64,000 bases of DNA from positions 558,001 through 622,000 of the forward strand of contig CAWDDC010000004.1 in the NCBI GenBank assembly GCA_963801045.1. The letters are read 5' to 3'. This stretch comes from JACCWP01 sp963801045. Lineage in GTDB: Bacteria; Actinomycetota; Actinomycetes; Propionibacteriales; Nocardioidaceae. The notes under the pieces are model-generated. The model was not told where the DNA came from, did no database searches, and worked only from the letters and a program-made list of their open reading frames with translations. Below, one piece after another: positions 47,392-57,142 of the stretch; the stretch's first letter is position 1, and every line of letters starts with the position of its first letter. A program made the position numbers and the translations under genes.

Positions 47392-49077
47392 ATGACTTTC
47401 GGGGACGTACGCCGCGCTGCCGTGATCGCGCTGGTGCTGGGCGTGGCAGGCGCGCTGCTGCCCACGGGCGGTCCGGCCGCCGGCACCGCTGCGGCCACCG
47501 TCTCCACCACCGTCCCGTCCGCCGTCCCGTCCGCCGCCGTCACGCCGGCGCGTACCGGCTCCGGGCTCGCGGTCGAGAGCCTGCGCGTCCCGGTCGCCGA
47601 CGGCGCCGCCCGTTCCGCCGGCGCCTCCGCCGAGCTGCCGCCCACGACCGTCGAGGCCTTCGCCCTGGTCGGCGTGACCTGGCAGGCGGGCACCATGCCG
47701 CCGAGCAGCAGCGTCGAGGTGCGGCTGCGCGACCGGGAGGGGTGGAGCGGGTGGCAGCCGCTGACCTGGGAGCCGGAGGAGGGGCCCGCGCCCGCCGAGG
47801 ACGCGACCATGCGCGAGGGCACCGGCCCGCTGTGGGTCGGCGAGGCCGACGGGGTCGCGGCACGGGTGCTGAGCCCGACGGGCGCACAGCCCGCCGACCT
47901 GCAGGTCGTCACGGTCGATCCAGGTGACGATCCGGCGACGGACGCCACCGCGCGGACAGCGGATCGCGCGGTCGCCTCCGGGCACCCGCAGAGCGGCAGC
48001 GCGATCGGCCGGGCACCCAAGTTCCCCCACAAGCCTCGGGTGATCACCCGCAGGCAGTGGGGAGCCGACCCGTCGCTGACCGACTCGTGCGACTCGCCGC
48101 GATACGGCCGCAGCGCGAACATGGTCTTCGTCCACCACACGGTCAACGCCAACCGCTACTCGCCGCGTGAGGCGCCGGCGATCGTGCGCAGCATCTACGC
48201 GTACCACACGCAGGGCCAGCACTGGTGCGACATCGGCTACAACGCGCTGATCGACCGCTTCGGCAACATCTACGAGGGCCGCCGCGGCGGCATCAACAAG
48301 CCGGTACGCGGCGCGCACGCGGGCGACTACAACACCGGCACGGTCGGCGTCTCCATGATCGGCAACTTCCAGCAGCGCCGGCCCACCGCCAGGATGAAGA
48401 ACGCGCTGGTGCGCTTCATCGGGTGGCGCCTCGGCACCAGCTACAAGCCGGTGCGCGGCAGCGTGCGGGTCAACGGGTCGAGCTTCCGGCGCATCTCCGG
48501 GCATCGCGACGCCATGTCGACCGCCTGCCCCGGCCGGTACATGTACGAGCGGCTGCCGTCGATCCGCGCGCGCACGGCCGACTACCTGCACCGGTACGAC
48601 TCCCGCCTGGCCCGCAAGGCCAAGGCGCTCGGTCGCCAGTTCACCGGTTCGGTGTGGAAGGGCGAGCGAGCCGTCAACGGCGGGTTCCGCACCGTCTTCC
48701 ACAAGGGCGTGATGTACGGCAAGAAGGGAGTCGGGGCGCACATGATGCGCGGCCGGCTGGTGGGCAGGTACCGCCACACCGGCGGCACCGGCGGCGTGCT
48801 CGGGTGGCCGACGACCGACGTCCGTAACACGCAGGTCGGTCACGCGCGGGTGATGGCCTTCCGCAAGGGCCGCGTCTACCTGATCCGCGGCACGCTGCCG
48901 AAGGTCGTGCACGGCGGCATCTTCAAGCGCTACCGCAAGGCCGGGCTGGCGCAGGGCCGACTCGGTCTGCCGACGAGCAACACCCAGCGCAACGGTTCGG
49001 TCCGCCGGGTCGAGTTCCAGCACGGCACGATCTGGTGGAACGCCGCCACGGGCAAGACCCGGGTGAAGTTCACGTGA
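47392..49077 (+). CDS. Secreted PGRP-type N-acetylmuramoyl-L-alanine amidase with LGFP repeats
   Basis: 561 aa. Residues 1-35 look like a signal peptide with a hydrophobic core. A variable region (about 60-175) precedes the peptidoglycan-recognition/amidase domain (about 215-385). Zinc ligands are visible as His248 (in VHHT), His371 (GHRD) and Cys379 (STACPG). The C-terminal 160 residues hold LGFP-type repeats (GGVLGWPTTD, then QGRLGLPTSN) that bind the cell wall. It cuts the bond between muramic acid and the stem peptide. GTGA overlap links it to the SpoIID gene. Confidence 0.94.
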   Translation: MTFGDVRRAAVIALVLGVAGALLPTGGPAAGTAAATVSTTVPSAVPSAAVTPARTGSGLAVESLRVPVADGAARSAGASAELPPTTVEAFALVGVTWQAGTMPPSSSVEVRLRDREGWSGWQPLTWEPEEGPAPAEDATMREGTGPLWVGEADGVAARVLSPTGAQPADLQVVTVDPGDDPATDATARTADRAVASGHPQSGSAIGRAPKFPHKPRVITRRQWGADPSLTDSCDSPRYGRSANMVFVHHTVNANRYSPREAPAIVRSIYAYHTQGQHWCDIGYNALIDRFGNIYEGRRGGINKPVRGAHAGDYNTGTVGVSMIGNFQQRRPTARMKNALVRFIGWRLGTSYKPVRGSVRVNGSSFRRISGHRDAMSTACPGRYMYERLPSIRARTADYLHRYDSRLARKAKALGRQFTGSVWKGERAVNGGFRTVFHKGVMYGKKGVGAHMMRGRLVGRYRHTGGTGGVLGWPTTDVRNTQVGHARVMAFRKGRVYLIRGTLPKVVHGGIFKRYRKAGLAQGRLGLPTSNTQRNGSVRRVEFQHGTIWWNAATGKTRVKFT

Positions 49078-50318
49078 GCCGACGCGCCGGTCTCCGCGTC
49101 GCCGTGGCGGTGGTGGCGGGCGCCGTCGCGACGCTCGGCGTGCTCCCCGGCGCCCAGGCCGCCGTGCCGGGCCGGGACGACGAGCCGGCTCCGGTGCCGC
49201 GCTCGGTCGTGTTCACCGGGCACGGCTTCGGCCACGGACACGGCATGAGCCAGTACGGCGCCCAGGGTGCCGGGCTGGACGGCGTGCCGTACCGGAGGAT
49301 CCTGCGCTTCTACTACCCGGGGACCCGGCTGGGCGCCGTCGGCGGCCGGCTGAAGGTGCTGCTCACGGCCGACACCTCGTCGGACGTGGCGGTGCGACCG
49401 GCAGCCGGACTCAAGGTCCGCGACCTGGCCGACGGCGAGAGCTGGCGGCTCCCGACCGGCCAGGTGGGTGCCAGCGCGTGGCGCATCGCACCCACGAACG
49501 GTGCCGCCGCCGTCTCGGCGGTGCAGTACCGCGACGGCGACGGATGGCACCGCTGGAACCTGCCGGGCAGCCGCACCACCCTGCGCGGCGACGGCCAGTT
49601 CCGCGCCGACACCCCGTTGTCGCTGGTGCTGCCGAGCGGCACCGTGCGCGGCTACCGCGGCGTGCTGCGGTCGGCGTCCCCGACGCCGCGCGCGACGGTG
49701 CGCGACACGGTCAACGTGGTGTCGGTCGACACGTACGTGCGCGGGGTGCTCCCGGCCGAGATGCCGACGTCGTGGTCGATGCCCGCGCTGCGCTCGCAGG
49801 CGGTCGCGGCCCGCACCTTCGCGAGCTGGTCCCGGAGCACCTCGGACCACGGCCACTGGGACGTCTGTGACACCACCTCGTGCCAGGTCTACGGCGGGGT
49901 GGGGTCCGAGACCGCGCGGGGCAACGCCGCCGTGGTCGACACGGCGCGGGAGATCCTGCGCCACGGCGGCAAACCGGCGTTCACCCAGTTCTCGTCGTCG
50001 TCGGGCGGGTGGACGGCAGCCGGTGGACAGCCCTACCTGCCGGCGCAGCAGGATCCGTGGGACGACTGGCCGGGCAACGCCAACCACGACTGGACCCAGA
50101 CGGTCAGTGCGGCGACGATCCAGTCGCACTACCCCGCGCTTGGCCGGCTGCGCACCGTCGACGTCACCAGTCGCGACGGCAACGGGCAGTGGGGCGGGCG
50201 GGTGCGCACCCTGGTGCTGCGCGGCAGCAACGGCAACGTGGCCCTCAGCGGTGACGACCTGCGGTTCGAGCTCGGCCTGAAGTCCACCTGGTTCAAGCCG
50301 CGGATGACCGGCGGCTGA
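49074..50318 (+). CDS. Secreted SpoIID/LytB-domain protein
   Basis: 414 aa. N-terminal signal peptide (RRAGLRVAVAV, hydrophobic, cleavage after AQA). GHGFGHGHGMSQYGA and VLPAEMPTSWSMPALRSQAVAARTFA are the two SpoIID hallmarks; the latter carries the glutamate needed for lytic transglycosylase activity in sporulation SpoIID. In non-sporulating actinobacteria the role is in wall turnover, unproven. GTG 49074 overlaps the amidase stop, as expected for enzymes acting on the same wall. SpoIID needs denuded glycan, which an amidase makes, so the pair may work in sequence. Confidence 0.93.
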   Translation: MSRRAGLRVAVAVVAGAVATLGVLPGAQAAVPGRDDEPAPVPRSVVFTGHGFGHGHGMSQYGAQGAGLDGVPYRRILRFYYPGTRLGAVGGRLKVLLTADTSSDVAVRPAAGLKVRDLADGESWRLPTGQVGASAWRIAPTNGAAAVSAVQYRDGDGWHRWNLPGSRTTLRGDGQFRADTPLSLVLPSGTVRGYRGVLRSASPTPRATVRDTVNVVSVDTYVRGVLPAEMPTSWSMPALRSQAVAARTFASWSRSTSDHGHWDVCDTTSCQVYGGVGSETARGNAAVVDTAREILRHGGKPAFTQFSSSSGGWTAAGGQPYLPAQQDPWDDWPGNANHDWTQTVSAATIQSHYPALGRLRTVDVTSRDGNGQWGGRVRTLVLRGSNGNVALSGDDLRFELGLKSTWFKPRMTGG

Positions 50319-50321
50319 GCC

Positions 50322-53300
50322 CTATCCCTCGCCGATCACGCAGACCAGGTCGCCGCCCTCGGCCGACCTGGTCGCCTCGATGACCAGCCGCTCCACCGTG
50401 CCGCCGACGGGCGCGGTGATCGACGCCTCCATCTTCATCGCCTCCACGGTGGCCACCGCAGCCCCGGCCTCGACGGTGTCGCCCTCGGCGACGATCGGGG
50501 TGACGACGCCGTCGTAGGGCACCGCCACGTGCCCCTTCTCCTGCGGGTCGGCCTTCTCCGCCTCCTCGACGTCACCAGCGACGGAGCGGTCGCGCACCTG
50601 CACCGGTCGCAGCTGGCCGTTGATCGTGCACATCACCGAGCGCTGCCCGCGCGCGTCGGCCTCGCTGACCGCTTCCACGCCGAGGATGAGGGTCTTGCCC
50701 TCCTCGATCTCGACCGCGGTCTCCGCCTCGGCCTCGGTGTCGAGGCCGTAGAAGAACGCGCGGCTCGGCAGCACCGACAGGTCGCTGTACGCCTCGCGGG
50801 CCTCGCGGTAGTCCTTGCTCGGGCCGGGGAACAGCAGCCGGTTCAACGCGTCGCGTCGCTCGTCGGAGGACCCGTCGAGCGCGGTGCGGTCGTCGTCGTC
50901 GAGCGGCTCCACGTCGCGCTGCTTCGGCCGGCCCTCCAGCGCGCGCTCCCGGAACGGCTCGGGCCACCCGCCCGGTGGGTCGCCCAGCTCGCCGGAGAGG
51001 AACCCGATCACCGAGTCGGGCACGTCGAACTTGCTCGGCTCCTCCTCGAACTCCTCGGGGTCGGCGCCGACCGCCACCAGGTGCAGCGCGAGGTCGCCGA
51101 CGACCTTGCTGGACGGCGTGACCTTCACGATGTTGCCGAGGATGTCGTTGGCGGCGGCGTACATCTGCTCGATCTGCTCGAACTTGGTCCCCAGCCCGAG
51201 CGCGATCGCCTGCTGGCGCAGGTTGGACAGCTGCCCGCCCGGGATCTCGTGCCGGTAGACGCGTCCGGTCGGTGACGGCAACCCGGCTTCGAAGGGGGCG
51301 TAGACGCGGCGCACCGCTTCCCAGTACGGCTCCAGGTCGTTGACCGCCCGCAGCGACAGCCCGGTCTCCCGCTCGCCGTGGTCGGTGGCGGCGACCAGCG
51401 CCGACAGCGACGGCTGGCTGGTCGTGCCGGCCATGGACGCGCTGGCGGCGTCGACCGCGTCGACACCGGCCTCGATCGCGGTCAGCAGGGTGGCCAGCTG
51501 CCCACCCGCAGTGTCGTGGGTGTGCAGGTGCACCGGCAGGTCGAAGCGCTCGCGCAGGGCGGGGACGAGACGGCGAGCGGCGGGTGCGCGCAGCAGCCCG
51601 GCCATGTCCTTGATCGCGAGCACGTGCGCGCCGGCGTCGACGATCCGCTCGGCCAGCGCGAGGTAGTAGTCGAGGGTGTAGAGCGACTCGTCCGGGTCGG
51701 ACAGGTCGCCGGTGTAGCAGAGCGCGACCTCGGCGACCGCGGTGCCGGTCTCGCGCACGGCCCGGATCGCCGGCTCCATCTGCGCCACGTCGTTGAGGGC
51801 GTCGAAGATGCGGAACACGTCGATGCCGGTCGACGCCGCCTCGGCGACGAAGGCATCGGTGACCTCGGTGGGGTACGGCGTGTAGCCGACGGTGTTGCGG
51901 CCGCGCAACAGCATCTGCAGGCAGATGTTCGGCACCGCCTCGCGCACGGCCGCGAGCCGCTCCCACGGGTCCTCGTAGAGGAACCGCAGGGCCACGTCGT
52001 ACGTTGCGCCGCCCCACGCCTCGAGCGACCACAGCTCCGGCGTCGTGCGGGCGACGTGCCCGGCCACCCGCAGCAGGTCGATGGTGCGGACCCGGGTGGC
52101 CAGCAGCGACTGGTGCGCGTCGCGGAACGTCGTGTCGGTGACGGCGACCCGGTCCTGGTCGCGCAGCCGGCGCGCGAACTCCTCCGGCCCCACCTCGGCC
52201 AGCAGCTGCCGGGAGCCGTCGGGCGCTGCCTTGCCCAGGTCGACGTCAGGGAGCTTGCTGCGCGGGTCGACGTCGACGGGCGCGGCACCGTGCGGCTGGT
52301 TGACGGTGACGTCGGCGAGCCAGTTCAGCAGCCGGGTGCCGCGGTCGGCCGAGGTGTGCGCGGTGAGCAGCTGCGGACGCTCGTCGATGAACGACGTGGT
52401 GAGCCGCCCCGCGCGGAAGTCGTCGTCGGCGAGCAACGCCTGCAGGAACGGGATGTTGGTGGAGACGCCACGGATCCGGAACTCGGCGACCGCACGGCTG
52501 GCCCGCTCGACGGCCGCGGGGAAGTCGCGGCCCCGGCAGGTCAGCTTGGTGAGCAGCGAGTCGAAGTGGGCGCTCACCTCGGCGCCGGTGTAGGTGGTGC
52601 CGCCGTCGAGGCGGACACCCGCTCCACCGGGTGAGCGGTAGGTGGTGATCTTGCCGGTGTCGGGCCGGAAGCCGTTGGTCGGGTCCTCGGTGGTGATGCG
52701 GCACTGCAGCGCGGCGCCGCGGACCCGGATCCGGTCCTGGGCCAACCCGAGGTCGTCGAGCGTCTCGCCGGACGCGAGCCGCAATTGGGCCTGCACCAGG
52801 TCGACGTCGGTGACCTCCTCGGTGACCGTGTGCTCGACCTGGATCCGCGGGTTCATCTCGATGAAGTGGTGCCGGCCCTCGCGGTCGACGAGGAACTCCA
52901 CGGTGCCCGCGCAGGTGTAGCCGATCTGCCGGGCGAAGCGCACGGCGTCCGCGCAGATCCGCTCCCGCAGGTCCGGGTCGAGATGGGGCGCGGGAGCGAT
53001 CTCGACCACCTTCTGGTGCCGGCGCTGTACCGAGCAGTCGCGCTCGAACAGGTGCACGACCTCGCCGGTGTGGTCACCGAGCACCTGCACCTCGATGTGC
53101 CGGGGGTCGAGCACGGCCTGCTCGAGGAAGACGGTGGGGTCGCCGAAGGCGCCGTCGGCCTCCCGCATCGCCGCCTCGACGGCGTCGCGCAGGTCGTCGG
53201 GCTCGTCCACGCGGCGCATGCCGCGCCCGCCGCCGCCCGCGACCGCCTTGACGAAGACCGGGAACTCCATCTCGTCCGCGGCCGCCACCAGCGTGTCCAC

Positions 53301-53720
53301 GTCGTCGCTGGGATCGACCGACGAGAGCACGGGTACGTCCGCGTCGCGGGCGGCGCCGACCGCACGGGCCTTGTTGCCGGTCAGCCGCAGCACCTCGACG
53401 CTGGGTCCGACGAAGGTGATCCCGGCGTCGGCGCAGGCCTGGGCCAGGGCCGGGTTCTCGGACAGGAACCCGTAGCCGGGATAGACGGCGTCGACCTCGG
53501 CCTGCACCGCCGTCTCGACGATGCCCTCGGGGTCGAGGTAGGCGCGGACCGGGTGCCCTCGCTCGCCGATGACGTACGCCTCGTCGGCCTTCAGCCGGTG
53601 CTCGGAGTTGCGGTCCTCGTGCGGGAACACCGCCACCGTGCGCGCACCCAGCTCGTAGGCGGCGCGGAACGCGCGGATCGCGATCTCACCGCGGTTGGCC
53701 ACCAGGACCTTGTCGAACAC
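50322..53720 (-). CDS. pyc: Pyruvate carboxylase
   Basis: 1132 aa, full-length four-domain enzyme that carboxylates pyruvate to oxaloacetate with biotin and ATP. Order: biotin carboxylase (about 1-455; KAVAGGGGRGMR ATP loop and EMNPRIQVEHTVTEEVT), carboxyltransferase (about 525-800; TDTTFRDAHQSLLATRVRT and HLHTHDTAGGQ metal site), PYC tetramer/allosteric region (about 820-1040) and biotin carrier (about 1060-1132) with biotin lysine in EAMKME. No frame problem. The stop lies three bases from the convergent SpoIID stop. It refills the TCA cycle together with the methylmalonyl-CoA route. Confidence 0.98.
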   Translation of the reverse strand: MFDKVLVANRGEIAIRAFRAAYELGARTVAVFPHEDRNSEHRLKADEAYVIGERGHPVRAYLDPEGIVETAVQAEVDAVYPGYGFLSENPALAQACADAGITFVGPSVEVLRLTGNKARAVGAARDADVPVLSSVDPSDDVDTLVAAADEMEFPVFVKAVAGGGGRGMRRVDEPDDLRDAVEAAMREADGAFGDPTVFLEQAVLDPRHIEVQVLGDHTGEVVHLFERDCSVQRRHQKVVEIAPAPHLDPDLRERICADAVRFARQIGYTCAGTVEFLVDREGRHHFIEMNPRIQVEHTVTEEVTDVDLVQAQLRLASGETLDDLGLAQDRIRVRGAALQCRITTEDPTNGFRPDTGKITTYRSPGGAGVRLDGGTTYTGAEVSAHFDSLLTKLTCRGRDFPAAVERASRAVAEFRIRGVSTNIPFLQALLADDDFRAGRLTTSFIDERPQLLTAHTSADRGTRLLNWLADVTVNQPHGAAPVDVDPRSKLPDVDLGKAAPDGSRQLLAEVGPEEFARRLRDQDRVAVTDTTFRDAHQSLLATRVRTIDLLRVAGHVARTTPELWSLEAWGGATYDVALRFLYEDPWERLAAVREAVPNICLQMLLRGRNTVGYTPYPTEVTDAFVAEAASTGIDVFRIFDALNDVAQMEPAIRAVRETGTAVAEVALCYTGDLSDPDESLYTLDYYLALAERIVDAGAHVLAIKDMAGLLRAPAARRLVPALRERFDLPVHLHTHDTAGGQLATLLTAIEAGVDAVDAASASMAGTTSQPSLSALVAATDHGERETGLSLRAVNDLEPYWEAVRRVYAPFEAGLPSPTGRVYRHEIPGGQLSNLRQQAIALGLGTKFEQIEQMYAAANDILGNIVKVTPSSKVVGDLALHLVAVGADPEEFEEEPSKFDVPDSVIGFLSGELGDPPGGWPEPFRERALEGRPKQRDVEPLDDDDRTALDGSSDERRDALNRLLFPGPSKDYREAREAYSDLSVLPSRAFFYGLDTEAEAETAVEIEEGKTLILGVEAVSEADARGQRSVMCTINGQLRPVQVRDRSVAGDVEEAEKADPQEKGHVAVPYDGVVTPIVAEGDTVEAGAAVATVEAMKMEASITAPVGGTVERLVIEATRSAEGGDLVCVIGEG

Positions 53721-53730
53721 GGGCTACCTC

Positions 53731-55245
53731 CTAGCGGACCAGCGGCTGCGCGGTGTTCAGCCGCGCAGTGGCGAGTATCCCGTCCATCAGCTCCTTTGCC
53801 GCGGCGTCGTCGCCGGCGGTCGCGACGACGATCGCATCATGTTGCGGGAACGCGAGCACGGTGATCGGCAGACCCTCGTTGCTGGTCAGCGAGCCCCGCA
53901 GCGCGGACAACCCGCTCTCCAGGGTGAACGGCTCGTCGGCCTCCGACTGCCACAGGGACCCGAACTCGCCGTACAGCCGGTCCATGACGACGTCGGAGAC
54001 ACCTGGCGCACGCTCGCCCACGCAGGGCAGCTCGATGGGCCTGTCTCCGAGCACGACGGTGTTGCTCTGCGGCGTGCCGCACCGCACGTCGTCGCGCGTC
54101 CAGTCCTTCGGGACGTCGAGGGTGATGCCGACGTGGGTCACCGGCCGCGTCTCGACCCCGGAGGGCAGGGTGGCCCGCGGGGTCGGGTCCGGTGTCGGTG
54201 TCGGGGGAGTCTGTGCCTCGTCCGACTGCGGCGGGACGGCACGGTGCACGGTACGCAGCACGATGTCGACCAGCGCCTGGTTGCTGGAGCGGGCGACGGC
54301 GATCGCGCGCAGGTCGGGCACGATCATGACCGTGATGGTCTCGCCGTTGGGAAGGAGCCGCGTGCCGCGCGCGCCCTTGACGCCGCCGAGCAGCGTCACC
54401 GGCTCGGTGGCCACGACGCCCCAGCGCTTGGCGTACTCGCTGACGGCGCCGTCCTCGCTGACGGTGCTGTCCAGGGTGATGTCGGTGACGTCGTCCGGCC
54501 GCGTAGCCGGGCACTCCTGGTCCGCGGGACTGGTCAGCCGGGGCCGGCCGGGGTAGCCGAGGATGACGGTGTCGGACTGGACCTCCCGGCACTTCACGTC
54601 GTTGACCGTCCAGGTGTTCGGCACGTCGATCGCGGCCATCAGGTAGGCCACCGTGCGGGTGGCCCGGGACTCGACGGGCACCGGCTTCGCCGTGGCCAGG
54701 ATGTTGTTGACCAGGGACTGGTCGGCAGACGTGGCGACGACCTTGGCGTCGAGCGACGGGATCTCCAGCACGGTCGTGCGCAGCTCGCTGTCGGGATCGA
54801 CCCGGCTGATGCCCTTGCGCGCCCGCAGCCCGACCGGCAGCGTGAACGACTCCATCCGTACGTGCGGCGACGGCGCGACGATGCCGCCGCTCATGGCCGA
54901 CATGACGACGTCGGTCGCCTCCGTGACGCGTTCGCCCTCGGTGCAGGTGATGACGCCGGCGTTGCCGAGGATGAGGGTGTCGTCCTGCGGGTGGCCGCAG
55001 TCGTCGAGGTCGTTGAGCAGCCAGTCGCTCGGGATCTGCAGCGACAGCTCCCCGTAGGAGACGGTGCGCGGCTCCTCGACGAGGTCGTTGACGTCGGCCG
55101 GCTCGTTGCGCTGGTCGAGCACGACAAGCACGCCGGCGACGAGCGCGGCGATGACCAGTGCGGTGCCGATGGCCCTGATCACCAGCTGACGCGGGGTCGG
55201 GAGCGGGAGCGCGTCGAGGCTCCGGCCCTCGTCCCGGTCGGACAT
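53731..55245 (-). CDS. Membrane-anchored protein with three repeats of an unrecognised two-cysteine domain
   Basis: 504 aa from ATG 55245 (GGGAGGG upstream). A short basic N-terminus, one membrane helix (about 21-43), then three repeats of about 130 aa outside the cell: 62-188, 198-334 and 367-495, the last preceded by a Pro/Thr linker. Each repeat starts with a P-x-x-W motif (Trp75, Trp212, Trp382), then ND or DD, a cysteine, a Q-x-D/N-T-x-x-LG motif, a second cysteine and a VTD/VSD-like segment. Each ends with a QxLVxxIL-like helix. Cysteine pairs are 83/101, 219/245 and 389/408, suggesting one disulfide per unit. I do not recognise the family. It lies ten bases before pyc in the same direction. 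Confidence 0.88.
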   Translation of the reverse strand: MSDRDEGRSLDALPLPTPRQLVIRAIGTALVIAALVAGVLVVLDQRNEPADVNDLVEEPRTVSYGELSLQIPSDWLLNDLDDCGHPQDDTLILGNAGVITCTEGERVTEATDVVMSAMSGGIVAPSPHVRMESFTLPVGLRARKGISRVDPDSELRTTVLEIPSLDAKVVATSADQSLVNNILATAKPVPVESRATRTVAYLMAAIDVPNTWTVNDVKCREVQSDTVILGYPGRPRLTSPADQECPATRPDDVTDITLDSTVSEDGAVSEYAKRWGVVATEPVTLLGGVKGARGTRLLPNGETITVMIVPDLRAIAVARSSNQALVDIVLRTVHRAVPPQSDEAQTPPTPTPDPTPRATLPSGVETRPVTHVGITLDVPKDWTRDDVRCGTPQSNTVVLGDRPIELPCVGERAPGVSDVVMDRLYGEFGSLWQSEADEPFTLESGLSALRGSLTSNEGLPITVLAFPQHDAIVVATAGDDAAAKELMDGILATARLNTAQPLVR

Positions 55246-55318
55246 CGACCCTCCCACTCGCTCACTCGCCACCCCGCGAGGCGCCCAAGGGTCCAGTCTA
55301 CGGATCGGAACCAGGTAT

Positions 55319-55341
55319 CGGCGCCGGGTTATTCGGCGCCG
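55319..55341 (-). terminator. Hairpin after the acyl-CoA carboxylase gene
   Basis: Two copies of the self-complementary octamer CGGCGCCG separated by seven bases, 11 bases beyond the stop codon on the minus strand. It forms an 8-bp stem with an AATAACC loop. No T-run follows. It may be a Rho-assisted or partial terminator between this gene and the triple-repeat gene. Confidence 0.5.
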
Positions 55342-55351
55342 GCGACCGGCT

Positions 55352-57142
55352 CTAGGTGTCGGCGCCGTCGGTGATCGTGCACACCACCTCGCCGGCGGTG
55401 ACCGACGCCCCGGTCTCGGCCTGGAGCCCGGTGATGGTGCCGGCCTTGTGCGCCGACAGCGGCTGCTCCATCTTCATCGCCTCCAGCACGACCACGAGGT
55501 CGCCCTCGTCGACCTGCTGGCCCTCCTCCACGGCGACCTTGACGATCGTGCCCTGCATCGGGGACGTGAGCGCGTCACCGCCGGCAGCCGCGCCGCCGCC
55601 CGACCCGCCGCGGCGGCGGGTGGGTCGCCGGGCCGCGCGTGCGCCTGCGGTGGCGGCGGCGCCGAGGCCGCCCGGCAGCGACACCTCGAGCCGGCGCCCG
55701 CCGACCTCGACGGTGACGACCTCGCGCTCGACGGGCTCGTCCGGGTCGGTTCCGTCGCCCGCCCAGGGCTCGACAGTGTTGTCCCACTCGGTCTCGATCC
55801 AGCGGGTGTGCACGGCGAAGTCGCCGTCGGCGGCCACGTACGCGGGGTGCTCGAGGACCGCACGGTGGAACGGGATGACCGTCGGCATGCCCTCGACGAC
55901 GAACTCCGCGAGCGCCCGCCGGGACCGCTGCACCGCCTGCTCGCGGGTGGCGCCGGTGACGACGAGCTTGGCGACCAGCGAGTCGAACGCCCCGGGTACC
56001 TCCTCGCCCTGGTCGTAGCCGCCGTCGACCCGCACGCCGGGGCCGCCGGGCGCGTGCCACCTGCGCAGCGTGCCGGGGGCGGGCAGGAAGCCACGGCCGA
56101 CGTCCTCGGCGTTGATCCGGAACTCGATCGCGTGCCCGCGCGCCGGCGGGTCGTCGTAGCCCAGCTCCTCCCCGGCGGCGACCCGGAACATCTCCCGCAC
56201 CAGGTCGATGCCGGTGACCTCCTCGGTCACCGGGTGCTCGACCTGCAGCCGGGTGTTGACCTCGAGGAAGCTGATCGTCCCGTCCTCGCCCACGAGGAAC
56301 TCGCAGGTGCCCGCGCCGACGTAGCCGGCCTCGCGCAGGATCGCCTTGGAGCTCTCGCGCATCGTCTCGACCTGCTCGTCGGACAGGAACGGTGCGGGAG
56401 CCTCCTCGACCAGCTTCTGGTGCCGGCGCTGCAGCGAGCAGTCGCGGGTGGACACGACGACCACGCCGCCGTGGCGGTCGGCCAGGCACTGCGTCTCGAC
56501 GTGTCGCGGCTTGTCCAGGTAGCGCTCGACGAAGCACTCGCCCCGCCCGAACGCCGACTCCGCCTCGCGCACCGCCGACTCGTACATGTCCGGGATCTCG
56601 TCCTCGGACCGCGCCACCTTGAGCCCGCGACCCCCGCCACCGAAGGCAGCCTTGATCGCGATCGGCAGGCCGTGCTCGGCCGCGAACGCCGTCACCTCGT
56701 CGACCCCGCTGACCGGGTCGGCCGTGCCGGGCACCAGCGGCGCGCCGACCTTCTGGGCGATGTGGCGGGCCTGCACCTTGTCGCCCAGCGCGGTGATCGC
56801 GTCCGGCGGCGGGCCGATCCAGATCAGCCCGGCGTCGGTCACCGCCCGGGCGAAGTCGGAGTTCTCGGCGAGGAAGCCGTATCCGGGGTGCACGGCGTCG
56901 GCGCCGCTGCGCTCCGCGGCGGCCACGATCTTGTCGATCGAGAGGTACGAGTCCGCCGGCGTCGCGCCGTCCAGCGTGTACGCCTCGTCGGCCAGCCGGA
57001 CGAACAGCGCGTCCCGGTCGGGCTCGGCGTAGACCGCCACGCTGCCGATGCCCGCGTCACGGCAGGCTCGGACGATCCTGACCGCGATCTCCCCGCGGTT
57101 GGCGACCAGCACCTTGGCGATCTGCCGGACCTTTTCCGCCAC
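55352..57142 (-). CDS. Acetyl-/propionyl-CoA carboxylase alpha subunit (biotin carboxylase plus BCCP)
   Basis: 596 aa. Biotin carboxylase domain (about 6-450: KVLVANRGEIAVRIVRACRD, KAAFGGGGRGLK ATP loop, EVNTRLQVEHPVTEEVTG), a Gly/Ala/Arg-rich linker, and a C-terminal biotin carrier with VLEAMKMEQPL. This is the AccA3 type of actinobacteria, which works with separate beta subunits to carboxylate acetyl-, propionyl- or longer acyl-CoA; the beta subunit is not in the window. GTG 57142 is preferred, since GAGGAGG lies about ten bases upstream and it gives the usual N-terminus. The upstream EAL gene overlaps this start by 86 bases. Confidence 0.93.
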   Translation of the reverse strand: MAEKVRQIAKVLVANRGEIAVRIVRACRDAGIGSVAVYAEPDRDALFVRLADEAYTLDGATPADSYLSIDKIVAAAERSGADAVHPGYGFLAENSDFARAVTDAGLIWIGPPPDAITALGDKVQARHIAQKVGAPLVPGTADPVSGVDEVTAFAAEHGLPIAIKAAFGGGGRGLKVARSEDEIPDMYESAVREAESAFGRGECFVERYLDKPRHVETQCLADRHGGVVVVSTRDCSLQRRHQKLVEEAPAPFLSDEQVETMRESSKAILREAGYVGAGTCEFLVGEDGTISFLEVNTRLQVEHPVTEEVTGIDLVREMFRVAAGEELGYDDPPARGHAIEFRINAEDVGRGFLPAPGTLRRWHAPGGPGVRVDGGYDQGEEVPGAFDSLVAKLVVTGATREQAVQRSRRALAEFVVEGMPTVIPFHRAVLEHPAYVAADGDFAVHTRWIETEWDNTVEPWAGDGTDPDEPVEREVVTVEVGGRRLEVSLPGGLGAAATAGARAARRPTRRRGGSGGGAAAGGDALTSPMQGTIVKVAVEEGQQVDEGDLVVVLEAMKMEQPLSAHKAGTITGLQAETGASVTAGEVVCTITDGADT

